Source of the DNA: Clostridiales bacterium
GTDB lineage: Bacteria; Bacillota; Clostridia; Christensenellales; JAISNN01
Length of the DNA stretch: 38,895 nt
Direction of reading: 5' to 3'
Assembly (NCBI GenBank): GCA_031276195.1
Contig: JAISNN010000053.1
Coordinates: 1 to 38,895, forward strand
A program made the translations under genes and the position numbers. The notes below the pieces were generated by a model. The model saw only the letters and a list, made by a program, of their open reading frames with translations, did no database searches and was not told where the DNA came from. This document shows positions 6,930 to 16,529 of this stretch, piece after piece (the first letter of the stretch is position 1; every line of letters begins with the position of its first letter).

Positions 6930-9047
6930 CTAAACTCCGCTCTGCGTAAACTGACTTTTATACAATTCCGAATAGAACCCCCCGCGTTTCATAAGTTCGT
7001 CGTGGTTTCCGCTTTCGATCACGTCGCCGTCGTTTAAAACCAATATCACGTCCGCGTTTTTGATCGTCGAGAGGCGGTGCGCGATGACGAAACTCGTTCG
7101 GTTTTTCATAAGCGCGTCCATAGCGTTTTGGATCAAGATTTCCGTTCTGGTGTCGACCGAACTTGTCGCCTCGTCCAAGATCAAGATTTTCGGGTCGGCG
7201 AGAATCGCGCGCGCGATCGTCAAAAGTTGTTTTTGTCCTTGCGAGATATTCGCCGCTTCTTCGTTGAGCGGCATATTGTAGCCGCCGGGAAGCGACCGTA
7301 TAAAGCGGTCGGCGTGCGCGGTAACCGCCGCGCTTACCACTTCCCCGTCGTCCGCGCCGCTCCTCCCGTAGCGTATATTTTCCATCACCGTGCCGTTAAA
7401 TAGCCACGTATCTTGCAATACCATTCCGAAAAGCGACCTCAAATCGTTTCGGTTCATCTCTTTTATATCGCGTCCGCCCACGAGGATTTTGCCCCCGTTC
7501 AATTCATAAAAGCGCATCAAAAGTTTAACGATAGTGGTTTTTCCCGCGCCCGTAGGTCCGACGATCGCGATTTTTTGTCCCTCTTCGACCTTACACGAAA
7601 AGTTTTTTATGACGATTTTATTCTCGTTATAGCCGAAGCGGACGTTTTGAAAATCGACCGTTCCGCGGAGGTTTTTGACGTCCGCGGCATCCGCGGTTTC
7701 CGCATCCGGGCATTCCTCTTCCTCTTCCAAAAATTCAAACACGCGCTCCGCGGCGGCGGCGGTTTGTTGGAGGACGTTAGATATATTCGCCGCTTGCGAA
7801 ACGTTTTGGTTGAACTGTCTTATATACACGATAAAGGATTGAATTCCTCCGACCGTTAAGGGCGCGCCTCCGATTCCGCCGCGTCCTACGGCGGCGAAGT
7901 AACTCCCCAAAACGCACATAACGACGTAGGCGATATTTCCGATCAGCCCCATAAGCGGCATAACCATCCCCGAATAAAAATTCGCTTTCCAGGACACGTC
8001 GTAGAGCGAGTCGTTTCTGTCTTTAAATTCGCCCAGGCAGCGTTTTTCGGCGTTGAAGGATTTTATGACGTTTATGCCGCTGAAAATCTCCTCTATATAG
8101 CCGTTCACGCTTCCCAAATGTTTGAATTGATTTTTGAAATATTTTTGCGAACGCTTGATAACGAACAGCATAAGCCCCAGCGAAACGGGCATTACGGCGA
8201 GCGCGGCGAAGGTCATCGGGGGGCTTATCGACAGCATCATAATTATGATTCCGGCAACGCTTGCGACGGACGTTATGATCTGCGTTACGATTTGGTTGAG
8301 CGACTGGCTGACGGCGTCCACGTCGTTCGTCATTCTCGACAGGACTTCGCCGTGTGTTGTGGCGTCGAAGTATTTAAAGGGGAGTTTATTGATTTTTTCG
8401 GCTATATCGCGGCGCATTTTATAACTGATTTTCATCGTTACGCCCGTCATAACGAAGCCTTGAACGTATGACAACACCGCCGACCCGATATATATGACGA
8501 TCATAGTCAGCAAAATGTCTTTAACGGGTTTCAAATTCGGTTCGGCTTGTTTTTCCACCGCTTCCGTGACGATTTCGACGAGGTTTGTGGTGGCGTTTCC
8601 GAGTATTTTCGGCGCGTAGACCATAAGCGCGGCGGCGAGCGCGGCGGCGATTATGACGACGGCGACCTGCAATTTATAACTTCCGATATAGCGAATCAAT
8701 TTTTTGACCGTTCCTTTGAAGTCTTTCGCCTTTTCGACCGTGATTCCCCCCATCGGACCGCCGCCCATAGGACCGCCCATACGCCGCGGCGGAACGGGAC
8801 GTTTCACGCCGTACGGGGGATTTTTCTCCCCGTCCGCGCCGTCCGTTTTTTGGGAATTCACGGCGGTATCCGCTCTTTTTCCGGAACTTTCCGTTTCCGC
8901 ATTCCTTATTTCTTCTCCGGAATTCACGGCGGCATTTATCCCTTTTTTAGAACTTTCCGTTTCCGCATTCCTTATTTCCTTTCCGGAATTCTCCGCCGCG
9001 TATCCGTCATTCTTTATATTTTTTTTGTTTTTATCAAACGCGTTCAT
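6930..9047 (-). CDS. Heterodimeric ABC exporter half, canonical Walker B
   Basis: This 705-aa half-transporter has a TM domain at about residues 105-420 and an ATPase at about 465-705. Motifs are Walker A GPTGAGKTTIVKLL, a signature drifted to ISQGQKQLLTIARA, Walker B ILILDEATSSVD with the catalytic Glu, and the H-loop IAHRLS. The start is ATG 9047, not the upstream start at 9101: GGAGG precedes it and it overlaps the partner stop as ATGA. An unusual hydrophilic N-terminal extension of about 95 residues carries two 23-residue repeats (GKEIRNAETESSKKGINAAV, GEEIRNAETESSGKRADTAV) and a Pro/Gly-rich stretch (RMGGPMGGGPMGG). It pairs with the upstream gene product and is probably a multidrug, lipid or peptide exporter; substrate unknown. 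Confidence 0.9.
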   Translation of the reverse strand: MNAFDKNKKNIKNDGYAAENSGKEIRNAETESSKKGINAAVNSGEEIRNAETESSGKRADTAVNSQKTDGADGEKNPPYGVKRPVPPRRMGGPMGGGPMGGITVEKAKDFKGTVKKLIRYIGSYKLQVAVVIIAAALAAALMVYAPKILGNATTNLVEIVTEAVEKQAEPNLKPVKDILLTMIVIYIGSAVLSYVQGFVMTGVTMKISYKMRRDIAEKINKLPFKYFDATTHGEVLSRMTNDVDAVSQSLNQIVTQIITSVASVAGIIIMMLSISPPMTFAALAVMPVSLGLMLFVIKRSQKYFKNQFKHLGSVNGYIEEIFSGINVIKSFNAEKRCLGEFKDRNDSLYDVSWKANFYSGMVMPLMGLIGNIAYVVMCVLGSYFAAVGRGGIGGAPLTVGGIQSFIVYIRQFNQNVSQAANISNVLQQTAAAAERVFEFLEEEEECPDAETADAADVKNLRGTVDFQNVRFGYNENKIVIKNFSCKVEEGQKIAIVGPTGAGKTTIVKLLMRFYELNGGKILVGGRDIKEMNRNDLRSLFGMVLQDTWLFNGTVMENIRYGRSGADDGEVVSAAVTAHADRFIRSLPGGYNMPLNEEAANISQGQKQLLTIARAILADPKILILDEATSSVDTRTEILIQNAMDALMKNRTSFVIAHRLSTIKNADVILVLNDGDVIESGNHDELMKRGGFYSELYKSQFTQSGV

Positions 9048-11455
9048 AGCAATTCCTCCTTGCTGAGTTGCGAAAACGCGATTTCGCGGTATGCCTCGCA
9101 ATTTTCCATAAGGTCTTTATGTTTTCCGATTCCCGCCGTTCTGCCCTCGTCGAGGACGAGTATTTCGTCCGCGTCTTTGATCGTCCCTATGCGCTGCGCG
9201 ACGATTATGATCGATTTTCCGCGCAGATTCAGTTTCAACGCTCTTCTCAATTTCGCGTCGGTTTTAAAGTCCAGCGCGGAAAAACTGTCGTCGAAGATCA
9301 GCACGGGCGCGTCTTTTACGACGGCGCGCGCGATAGACAGTCTTTGTTTTTGTCCGCCCGAGACGTTTTGTCCGCCCTGCGCGATATCTTTACTCAGCCC
9401 GTCCTTTGATTCCTCCACGAACTCCCTTATCTGCGCGGTTTCGAGCGCGGAATACATCGCTTCCGCGTTTGCGGACGGCGCGGCGAGCGCGAGATTCGAC
9501 GCGACGGTGCCGGAAAAGAGGAGACTTTTTTGCGCGACGATCCCCACGTTATCGCGCAATTCTTTCAAAGAGAGTTCGCGTATATCGATTCCGTCCAGAG
9601 TGATTCTCCCCTCCGAAACGTCGTAGAACCGCGGAATGAGGTTGACGATCGTGGACTTGCCCGCGCCCGTCGTCCCGATTATCGCGAAAACCTTATTCGG
9701 TTCCGCGGTAAAAGAAACGTCCGTCAAGGCGTTCACTTCCGCGCCGTCGTATTTAAAGCCGACGTTTTCGAAAGCCAGCCTTCCCTTTGCTTTTCCGTTC
9801 AAAGAGGTTTTGCCGCCGTCTTTTATGACGGGTTCGGTCTCCAAAACCTCCGAAATACGTTTCGCGCCCACGGACGCGCGCGGAATCATAATGAACATAA
9901 CCGAAATCATAAGGAAGGACATCACGGTCTGCATAGCGTATTGAATAAAGGCCATAAGGTCGCCCACGGGCAATTTATTTCCGGCGATGAGATCCGACCC
10001 GATCCACATAACCGCCACGGTCAAGCCGCTCATAAGGAGAGTCATAGCGGGCATCAGCATGACCATCATTCTGTTGATAAAGAGGTTGACCTTAGTCAAA
10101 TCCCTATTCGTTTTTCCGAATCTTTCCGCCTCGTTTTTCTGTTTATTAAAGGCGCGTATGACGGTCATTCCCGTCAGATTTTCGCGGACGATGAGGTTCA
10201 GTTTATCGATCAGTTTTTGAACCGATTTAAAGCGCGGAACGACCAGCAAAAACATCAAAAAGATCATAAGGACGAGAATCGCGACCGCCAAAACGTTCAA
10301 AAAAGTCAATTCCCAAGGCGCTTTCACGCTCGCGTAGTATATCGCGCCCAGCCCCATCATCGGCGCGTAAAAGATCATTTTGAGCATTATCATCACCAAC
10401 TGCTGGATTTGGGTTACGTCGTTTGTCGAACGGGTGATGATCGACGCCGTCGTGAACTTATCGATTTCGTAGTTTGAAAAACTTTCGACCTTTTCAAACA
10501 GCGCGCGGCGTATATCGCGCGCGAATTTCGCGGCGGCTTTGGCGGCGAGATAGCCGACCAAAACGGCGCAAACGGCGGAAGCCAAAGCGACCGAGAGCAT
10601 CAAAAGCCCCTTGTTTAAAATGTACGACGATTGAACTTTATCCGCGTCCAAGCCCGCCTTGACGAGTTCGGTTTTCGCGTACATAACCGCAATATTCGAC
10701 GCAAATTCCGTTCCGGACAAACTCGAATAAACGCTCGCAACCGCGCCCGCTTGACCTTGTCCGTTTCCGTCCCCCGTAAAAAAGAGGCTTTTCAAGTAGC
10801 CGTAAAGCGCGGGGTCATTTTTTGAATAACCGTCCAATAAAGACAAAAGCCCGTCCGTTTTCAAGCCCCCGATGAATTGTTCTTTTATCTCTTCGGGAAT
10901 GGCGGCTTTTAAAGCGGTTACGGCGGCGGTGATTTTCTCGTTCGTATCCTCCGGAATTTCATCCGCGGCGAGTAAATTTCCGATCATATCCGCCGAAAAG
11001 AAAAATATGAAACTCTTTTTCATTGCGGAATTGAGATTTGTCAAAGTTTCCGCATCGGATTTATAGTTTTTGTCTATCAAGCCGCGTCTGACGTATACGA
11101 AAGTTTTTCCGTCCGCGTCCTTAGAAACCTTTACGCTTTGGGGCAGCGCGGAAATCGGCGCTCTCATATATTCAACCGCCGCCGCGTCAAATTCCGCGTC
11201 CGTGAGCAGGGGGATTTTTTCTCCGTTTTTACCGTATCCCGCGATATACTCCGTGTTCCTGATTTTATTCCGCGTATCCTCGCTCAAAACGTCCAAAACG
11301 GGCGTTTCTATACCGCCGTTTTGAATGCCGTTGTTGACGATGTCGGACATCATATCGGGGAGTTTCAAGTCGGCGGACGCCTGCCCGAAAACTAACGCCG
11401 CGCACACAAAAACGAGAAGGGCGTAAGGCTTTAAATATTTAAAAATTTTAATCAA
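9044..11455 (-). CDS. Heterodimeric ABC exporter half, degenerate Walker B
   Basis: This 803-aa half-transporter begins MIKIFKYLKPYALLVFV. Between the first and second membrane helices lies an extra soluble region of roughly 230 residues (about 45-275), absent from ordinary exporters and predicted to be outside the cell. The ATPase has Walker A GTTGAGKSTIVNLI, a good signature VSGGQKQRLSIARA, and Walker B VLIFDDSFSALD, where the catalytic Glu is Asp. In heterodimeric exporters (TM287/288, BmrCD type) one such degenerate site is normal. This Walker site would pair with the poor ISQGQ signature of the partner. The start is TTG with GAGAGG 8 nt upstream. The stop overlaps the partner start by 4 bp. 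Confidence 0.88.
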   Translation of the reverse strand: MIKIFKYLKPYALLVFVCAALVFGQASADLKLPDMMSDIVNNGIQNGGIETPVLDVLSEDTRNKIRNTEYIAGYGKNGEKIPLLTDAEFDAAAVEYMRAPISALPQSVKVSKDADGKTFVYVRRGLIDKNYKSDAETLTNLNSAMKKSFIFFFSADMIGNLLAADEIPEDTNEKITAAVTALKAAIPEEIKEQFIGGLKTDGLLSLLDGYSKNDPALYGYLKSLFFTGDGNGQGQAGAVASVYSSLSGTEFASNIAVMYAKTELVKAGLDADKVQSSYILNKGLLMLSVALASAVCAVLVGYLAAKAAAKFARDIRRALFEKVESFSNYEIDKFTTASIITRSTNDVTQIQQLVMIMLKMIFYAPMMGLGAIYYASVKAPWELTFLNVLAVAILVLMIFLMFLLVVPRFKSVQKLIDKLNLIVRENLTGMTVIRAFNKQKNEAERFGKTNRDLTKVNLFINRMMVMLMPAMTLLMSGLTVAVMWIGSDLIAGNKLPVGDLMAFIQYAMQTVMSFLMISVMFIMIPRASVGAKRISEVLETEPVIKDGGKTSLNGKAKGRLAFENVGFKYDGAEVNALTDVSFTAEPNKVFAIIGTTGAGKSTIVNLIPRFYDVSEGRITLDGIDIRELSLKELRDNVGIVAQKSLLFSGTVASNLALAAPSANAEAMYSALETAQIREFVEESKDGLSKDIAQGGQNVSGGQKQRLSIARAVVKDAPVLIFDDSFSALDFKTDAKLRRALKLNLRGKSIIIVAQRIGTIKDADEILVLDEGRTAGIGKHKDLMENCEAYREIAFSQLSKEELL

Positions 11456-11470
11456 ATTAAAAACCTCTCG

Positions 11471-11650
11471 TTATAAAATTCTTTTTACTTAATACCGTTT
11501 CGTTTATGAAATTATACTTTTTACTTAATACCGTTTCGTTTATAAAATTATACTTTTCACTTAATATCTCTTTGTTTATGGAATTATACTTTTTACTTAA
11601 TACCGTTTTATTTAATACCGTTTTACTTAACGTCGTTTTACTTAAAAAAT
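11471..11650. repeat. 36-bp tandem repeat array plus degenerate tail
   Basis: Roughly four units of 36 bp built on 'tttatgaaattatacttttt' and 'acttaataccgtttcg' lie directly upstream of the ribosome site of the exporter gene. A tail of shorter 15-bp units (ttaataccgtttta) follows. Units are adjacent without unique spacers. The 11456-11830 gap otherwise holds only the GC-rich palindrome at 11721-11766 and AT-rich filler. Confidence 0.85.
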
Positions 11651-11720
11651 AACGGCATAGAGCATTTTATTATATTTATATGAATGGTTTATGAAATTTA
11701 AACGAACATTATACTTATTT

Positions 11721-11766
11721 ATCCTCATATTCCCCTCCGTGGGAGGGGGTTAGGGGGTGGGGCGAC
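11721..11766. repeat. Dispersed palindromic element, copy 1
   Basis: The segment contains the hairpin CCCCTCCgtgGGAGGGG followed by gttagggggtggggcgac. The same element occurs inverted at 17259-17307. It lies in the metH 3' intergenic region. Confidence 0.65.
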
Positions 11767-11830
11767 CTCTTATTATCCTCATATTCCCCTTCATACACCG
11801 TATATCCCATTCGTACACCGTCCCGCCTTT

Positions 11831-14248
11831 TCACAACAATTTTTTCGCCACCGAAACCCCGTCTATCGCGTCCTTGCAATAATAATCCGCGCCGATAAGT
11901 CCGCTGTTTTCCTTGGTTACGACCGCGCCGCCGACCATTATTTTCGCGTCGGAAATTTTCCTGATTTCGACGATCGTGTCGCGCATATTGTTCAGCGTCG
12001 TGGTCATAAGCGCGCTCAATCCGACAAGTTTTATATCGTTCTCGCCGATCGTTTTCAAAATCAAATCCACGGGTACGTCTTTCCCCAAGTCTATAACGTC
12101 GTAGCCGTAGTTATTGAGCAGCATTTTCGCGATATTCTTTCCGATATCGTGAACGTCGCCGAAAACCGTCGCCAAAAGCACGGTACCCTTCGTTTCCGCC
12201 GCCTTCGGGCTTTTTTCCTTAACCGCGTCGAACGCGGCTTTCGCGGCGTTTGCCGACATCAAAAGTTCGGGCAAAAAAATCCTTCCCTTTTCATACATCA
12301 GCCCCACCTCGTCGAGAGCGGGAATGAGATATTTATTTATCAGCGTCAGCCCGTCCTCTTCCTTTAATTTTTCATACGAAAGGGTTTTGGTTTCCTCCCT
12401 TCTGCCTTTTACGATCGCCTCGACTATGGGGTGTCTTTCACCGCTTTTTTTTTCGGAATTTATAGCGTTTGTCATAGCCTCTATACCGCCGTTTTTCGTT
12501 TCGGCAAAGTTGAGATTCCGCGCGGAATTTTTGGGCGCGTTTTTATATTTTTCGATATATTTTTCCGCGTTTTTGTCCTTATTATATAACACGCGGTAAC
12601 TGTCTATCGCCGCCGTAACCTCATAATTCATCGGATTCAAAATCGCGGAAGTCAGCCCGTGGGCAAGCGCGTGCGACAAAAACGCCGAATTTATAAGTTC
12701 TCTCGCGGGCAGTCCGAACGACACGTTGCTAAGCCCCAAAACCGTATTGCAGCCGAAGCGTTCGCTTATAATTTTCACGGCTTTTAGGGTATTTACGACG
12801 TTTTCCTGTTCCGCGGACACGGTGAGAGTCAAGCAGTCGAACACCAATTTTTCCCTGCCCACGCCGTATTTTTCGGCGTAAGAGATTATTTTTTCGGCGA
12901 TAGCGATACGATCCTCTACGGTTTTCGGGATTCCTTTTTCGTCCAAAAGGAGGCAAATGACGGGCGTGCCGTATTTTTTGACGATCGGCAGGACGGCTTC
13001 GAGATTTTTGGTTTTTCCGTTCACGGAGTTGACGAGGGGCAGACCGCTCGTCCTCCGCACCGCCGCGTCCAAAGCCTTCGGTTCGGACGAATCCAGGCAA
13101 AAAGGCGCGTCTATAACGCCGTTGAATTCCCCGACGACGAAACTCAGCGTTTCCGTTTCGTTGACCTCAAATATGCCGCAATTTATGTCGAGAACGTCCG
13201 CGCCCGCTTCCAATTGCGCCCTTGCCTCCGCGACCAAAAATTCCGAATTTTTTTCGATCAACGCCTTTTTCAGCGCGGGCTTACCCGTGGGATTTAAGCG
13301 TTCGCCTATGACGGCGAAATTGTCGTCGATGCAAAAAACACGCCCTTGCGACGCCAAAAAAGTCTTTTTTATCCTCTCTTTTTTCGCTCTTTTTTTGGTT
13401 TCGAGTAGTTTTTTCAGTTCGCGTATATACGCGTCGTCCGTTCCGCAGCATCCGCCGACAAAGCAGGCGCCGGCGTCGATCAACAGTCCGACGTCTGCGG
13501 CGAATTCTTCGGGCGGCATATCGTATACGCTTTTTCCGTCTATGAAGCGCGGGATTCCGGCGTTCGCCTTGGCTATGATCGGGATATTTATATGCGCCGC
13601 GATTTCCTCTACGATCGGGAGCATAGCGCGCGGGCCGCTCGAACAGTTCAGCCCGAAAGCGTCGACCCCCAATCCCTCCAAGGTTACGGCGGCGGCGGCG
13701 GCGGAAACGCCTATAAAGGTCTTGTTATTGCTCTCGAAAGTCATCGTCGCAAAGACGGGCAAATCGGAATTTTCCTTTGCCGCCAGCACGCCGGTTTTCA
13801 GTTCGGCGAGATCGGAGAACGTCTCGAAATATATGAGATCCGCGCCGTATTTCACGCCCGCCGAAACGATTTCCGCAAAGGCTTCGTATGCTTCGTCGTA
13901 TGTCATATTCCCGAGCGGTTCCAAAAGTCTTCCGAGAGGACCTATGTCCAGCCCGACGTACTTAGCGCCCGCCCGCCGCGCGATCGAGAGGGCTTTTTTG
14001 ACTACCCCGTCCACGGAATAGCCTTTTGGTTTGAGTTTAAAGGCGTTTGCGGAGAATGTGTTCGCAACGATGATATCCGAACCCGCGTCCGCGTATGATT
14101 TGTGAATATTGAATACTAATTCTTCGTCTTTAAAATTAAAGAGTTCGATCGCGTCGTAATTGTCGGGATATTTTTTCAGTACGTTCGTTCCGAACGCGCC
14201 GTCCAAAAGAACGAACTCTTTTTTTGAGATAAATTCCTTTAAATCCAT
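11831..14248 (-). CDS. metH: Cobalamin-dependent methionine synthase, short form
   Basis: This 805-aa enzyme transfers a methyl group from 5-methyltetrahydrofolate through cobalamin to homocysteine. The homocysteine domain (1-290) ends with the zinc ligands: Cys in GLNCSSGP and the pair in GGCCGTD. The pterin-binding domain (about 305-570) begins GERLNPTGKPALKK. The B12 module (about 590-805) has a four-helix cap and FGDVHDIGKNI, with His700 as the cobalt ligand, then GLSALMTTTL and MVGGAVV. The C-terminal AdoMet reactivation domain of the E. coli enzyme is absent, as in many anaerobes, so another protein must reactivate cob(II)alamin. The ATG is preceded by AAGG and GGAGG. metF lies upstream in the same direction, separated by a repeat array. 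Confidence 0.93.
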   Translation of the reverse strand: MDLKEFISKKEFVLLDGAFGTNVLKKYPDNYDAIELFNFKDEELVFNIHKSYADAGSDIIVANTFSANAFKLKPKGYSVDGVVKKALSIARRAGAKYVGLDIGPLGRLLEPLGNMTYDEAYEAFAEIVSAGVKYGADLIYFETFSDLAELKTGVLAAKENSDLPVFATMTFESNNKTFIGVSAAAAAVTLEGLGVDAFGLNCSSGPRAMLPIVEEIAAHINIPIIAKANAGIPRFIDGKSVYDMPPEEFAADVGLLIDAGACFVGGCCGTDDAYIRELKKLLETKKRAKKERIKKTFLASQGRVFCIDDNFAVIGERLNPTGKPALKKALIEKNSEFLVAEARAQLEAGADVLDINCGIFEVNETETLSFVVGEFNGVIDAPFCLDSSEPKALDAAVRRTSGLPLVNSVNGKTKNLEAVLPIVKKYGTPVICLLLDEKGIPKTVEDRIAIAEKIISYAEKYGVGREKLVFDCLTLTVSAEQENVVNTLKAVKIISERFGCNTVLGLSNVSFGLPARELINSAFLSHALAHGLTSAILNPMNYEVTAAIDSYRVLYNKDKNAEKYIEKYKNAPKNSARNLNFAETKNGGIEAMTNAINSEKKSGERHPIVEAIVKGRREETKTLSYEKLKEEDGLTLINKYLIPALDEVGLMYEKGRIFLPELLMSANAAKAAFDAVKEKSPKAAETKGTVLLATVFGDVHDIGKNIAKMLLNNYGYDVIDLGKDVPVDLILKTIGENDIKLVGLSALMTTTLNNMRDTIVEIRKISDAKIMVGGAVVTKENSGLIGADYYCKDAIDGVSVAKKLL

Positions 14249-14337
14249 TTTCCTTAAAAACCTCCGAAGCCGCCTTTTTTATAAAATTTTCCCGATACGG
14301 AACCGCTTTTGAATTATTTTTCTAAAATTTCACGGCA

Positions 14338-14703
14338 TAAAGCCGTTTTTTTATCGTTTTTAAATGAATTTTTTCGATATAAAAGCCTTTTTTATCGTTT
14401 TTGAATGAATTTTCCGCGATACAAAAGCCCTTTTTTATCGTTTTTAAATGAATTTTTTTCGATATATAAGCCCTTTTTTATCGTTTTTAAATGAATTTTC
14501 CGCGATACAAAAGCCTTTTTTATCGTTTTTAAATGAAATTTTTTCGATATAAAAGCCCTTTTTTATCGTTTTTGAATGAATTTTCCGCGATACAAAAGCC
14601 CTTTTTTATCGTTTTTAAATGAAATTTTTTCGATACAAAAGCCTTTTTTATCGTTTTTAAATGAAATTTTTTCGATATAAAAGCCCTTTTTTATCGTTTT
14701 TTA
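14338..14703. repeat. 42/43-bp minisatellite, nine units
   Basis: The word tatcgtttttaaatgaat recurs nine times between about 14352 and 14692 at an average spacing of 42.5 bp, each followed by ttcgatataaaagccc-like sequence. Alternate units carry ttttttcgatat or ttttccgcgatac variants, suggesting an 85-bp higher-order unit. The array fills nearly all of the metF-metH gap. Nothing else is visible in 14249-14337. Confidence 0.9.
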
Positions 14704-14714
14704 ACCGTTTTTCC

Positions 14715-15554
14715 TCAAAGTTTCCGCGACGCGCCGATAATTTTTTTCGCGATTTCGGGTTTATTCATAGTATATATATGTATGCCCTCCGCGCCGTGTT
14801 CGATCAGTCCGTCGATCTGTTTCGCGGCGTATTCTATGCCCGCCTTGACCAAAGATTCCTCGTCGTTTTCGTATTTATACAGGATTTTTACGACCTCTCC
14901 CGGCAAGGACACTCCGCACATAAAGATCATTCTGCTTATCTGTCCTTTTGAAAGAATGGGCATAATTCCGCACAAAATCGGCGTATATATATCGTTTTTC
15001 CGCGCCTTTTCGCGGAAATTATAAAAGAGCGCATTGTCAAAAAAGAGTTGCGTGGTAAAGAAATCCGCGCCCAAATCCGCCTTTTGTTTTAAGTATTCCA
15101 AATCGGCGTTCAGGCTCGGCGAATCGATATGTCCCTCGGGATACGCCGCCGCGCCCACGCAAAATTTCCGCTTGTCGATAACCCTTATCAAATCGGACGC
15201 GTGGCAAAATTCCGCGTTCGGCTCGACCCTGTCGCCGCGCAAAGCCAAAACGTTGTCGATTCCGAAAGCCTCCGCACGCCCAAGCGCGTCCCCGATGCTT
15301 GCCCCGTCCGCGCCCGAACAAACGAGGTGCATTATACTCTCGGTCTTAAATTCGTTTTTTATCCTTTGGGCAACGTCCAACGTTCCCCTTCCGCCGCCGC
15401 CGCCCGCGCCGCTGGTAACGCTGATAAAGTCGGGTTTTAGGGCGGTAAGCCCGCTCAAAATCGCGTCGGTGTTCAAAACGACGCCCTCTTTCGGCGGAAA
15501 AATCTCAAAGGACAACGTGGGCTTTTTACTCTTTATTATATCGATTATTTTCAT
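14715..15554 (-). CDS. metF: 5,10-methylenetetrahydrofolate reductase
   Basis: This 279-aa protein is of normal length for MetF. It begins MKIIDIIKSKKPTLSFEIFP and shows PPKEG near the flavin/folate site with the catalytic Glu in SFEIFPPK. It continues with the 'SVTSGAGGG' loop and 'LALRGDRV' (the D of the LRGD motif), then 'GAAAYPEGH', 'GADFFTTQLFFDN' and 'PILCGIMPI', all typical of the FAD-binding TIM barrel. It reduces methylene-THF to methyl-THF, the methyl donor for the downstream MetH. ATG at 15554 has a weak, rather distant GGAGAAAG site. It sits between two minisatellites. Confidence 0.93.
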   Translation of the reverse strand: MKIIDIIKSKKPTLSFEIFPPKEGVVLNTDAILSGLTALKPDFISVTSGAGGGGGRGTLDVAQRIKNEFKTESIMHLVCSGADGASIGDALGRAEAFGIDNVLALRGDRVEPNAEFCHASDLIRVIDKRKFCVGAAAYPEGHIDSPSLNADLEYLKQKADLGADFFTTQLFFDNALFYNFREKARKNDIYTPILCGIMPILSKGQISRMIFMCGVSLPGEVVKILYKYENDEESLVKAGIEYAAKQIDGLIEHGAEGIHIYTMNKPEIAKKIIGASRKL

Positions 15555-15599
15555 ATATATTTACTTTCTCCACAATTTAATGCAGCGGTTTCAAAACCT

Positions 15600-16514
15600 A
15601 AATCACGCCTTTTTTAGCCTATTTTATGCCCTTTTTTCGGCACAAATCACGCCTTTTTTAGCCTGTTTTACGCCCCTTTTTCGGCACAAATCACGCCTTT
15701 TTTAGCCTATTTTACGCCTATTTTTCGGCACAAATCACCGCTTTTTTGACCTATTTTACGCCGCTTTTTCGGCATAAATCACGCCTTTTTTGACCCGTTT
15801 TGCGCCCTTTTTTCGGCATAAATCACCGCTTTTTTAGCCTATTTTATGCCCTTTTTTCGGCGCAAATCACCGCTTTTTTGACCTATTTTACGCCCTTTTT
15901 TAGGCGTAAATCACCGCTTTTTTAGCCTATTTTACGCCTATTTTTCAACGCAAATCACGCCTTTTTTGCCTATTTTGCGCCCTTTTTTCAACGCAAATCA
16001 CGCCTTTTTTAGCCTATTTTACCCCTATTTTTCAACCTAAATCACGCCTTTTTTAGCCTATTTTACGCCTGTTTTTCGGAATAAATCACGCCTTTTTTGA
16101 CCCGTTTTACGCCTGTTTTTCGGCATAAATCACGCTTTTTTAGCCTATTTTACGCCCGTTTTTCAACGCAAATCACCGCTTTTTTGACCCGTTTTACGCC
16201 CTTTTTTCGGCATAAATCACGCCTTTTTAGCCTATTTTATGCCCTTTTTTCGGCATAAATCACCGCTTTTTTACCTATTTTACCCCTTTTTTTCTGCACA
16301 AATCACGCCTTTTTTAGCCTATTTTACGCCCTTTTTTCGGCGTAAATCACACCTTTTTTAGCCTATTTTATGCCCTTTTTTCTGCATAAATCACCGCTTT
16401 TTTAGCCCGTTTTGCGCCCTTTTTTCGGCGCAAATCACCGCTTTTTTGACCTATTTTACGCCCTTTTTTCGGCATAAATCACGCCTTTTTTAGCCTATTT
16501 TACGCCCGTTTTTT
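15600..16514. repeat. 44-bp minisatellite, 21 units (largest array)
   Basis: The marker aatcac followed by gccttttttagcctatttta recurs 21 times from 15601 to 16475, on average every 43.7 bp. Each unit ends with cgcccttttttcggcataa-like sequence. Variants (caccgctttttt against cacgcctttttt; ggcata, aacgca, tgcata) are interspersed rather than grouped, pointing to repeated rearrangement among units. No ORF, spacer sequence or strong hairpin was found. It fills the gap between the gamma-subunit gene and metF. Confidence 0.93.
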
Positions 16515-16529
16515 AACCATAAAAGACCT

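Noticed and set aside
15555-15600. SAM riboswitch or T-box before metF/metH
   Set aside because: No S-box core, kink-turn or T-box motif could be found; the leaders are short or made of minisatellite DNA.
11471-16514. CRISPR array (regular repeats of 36-44 bp)
   Set aside because: Units are contiguous and degenerate with no unique spacers between conserved repeats, and no cas gene is present.
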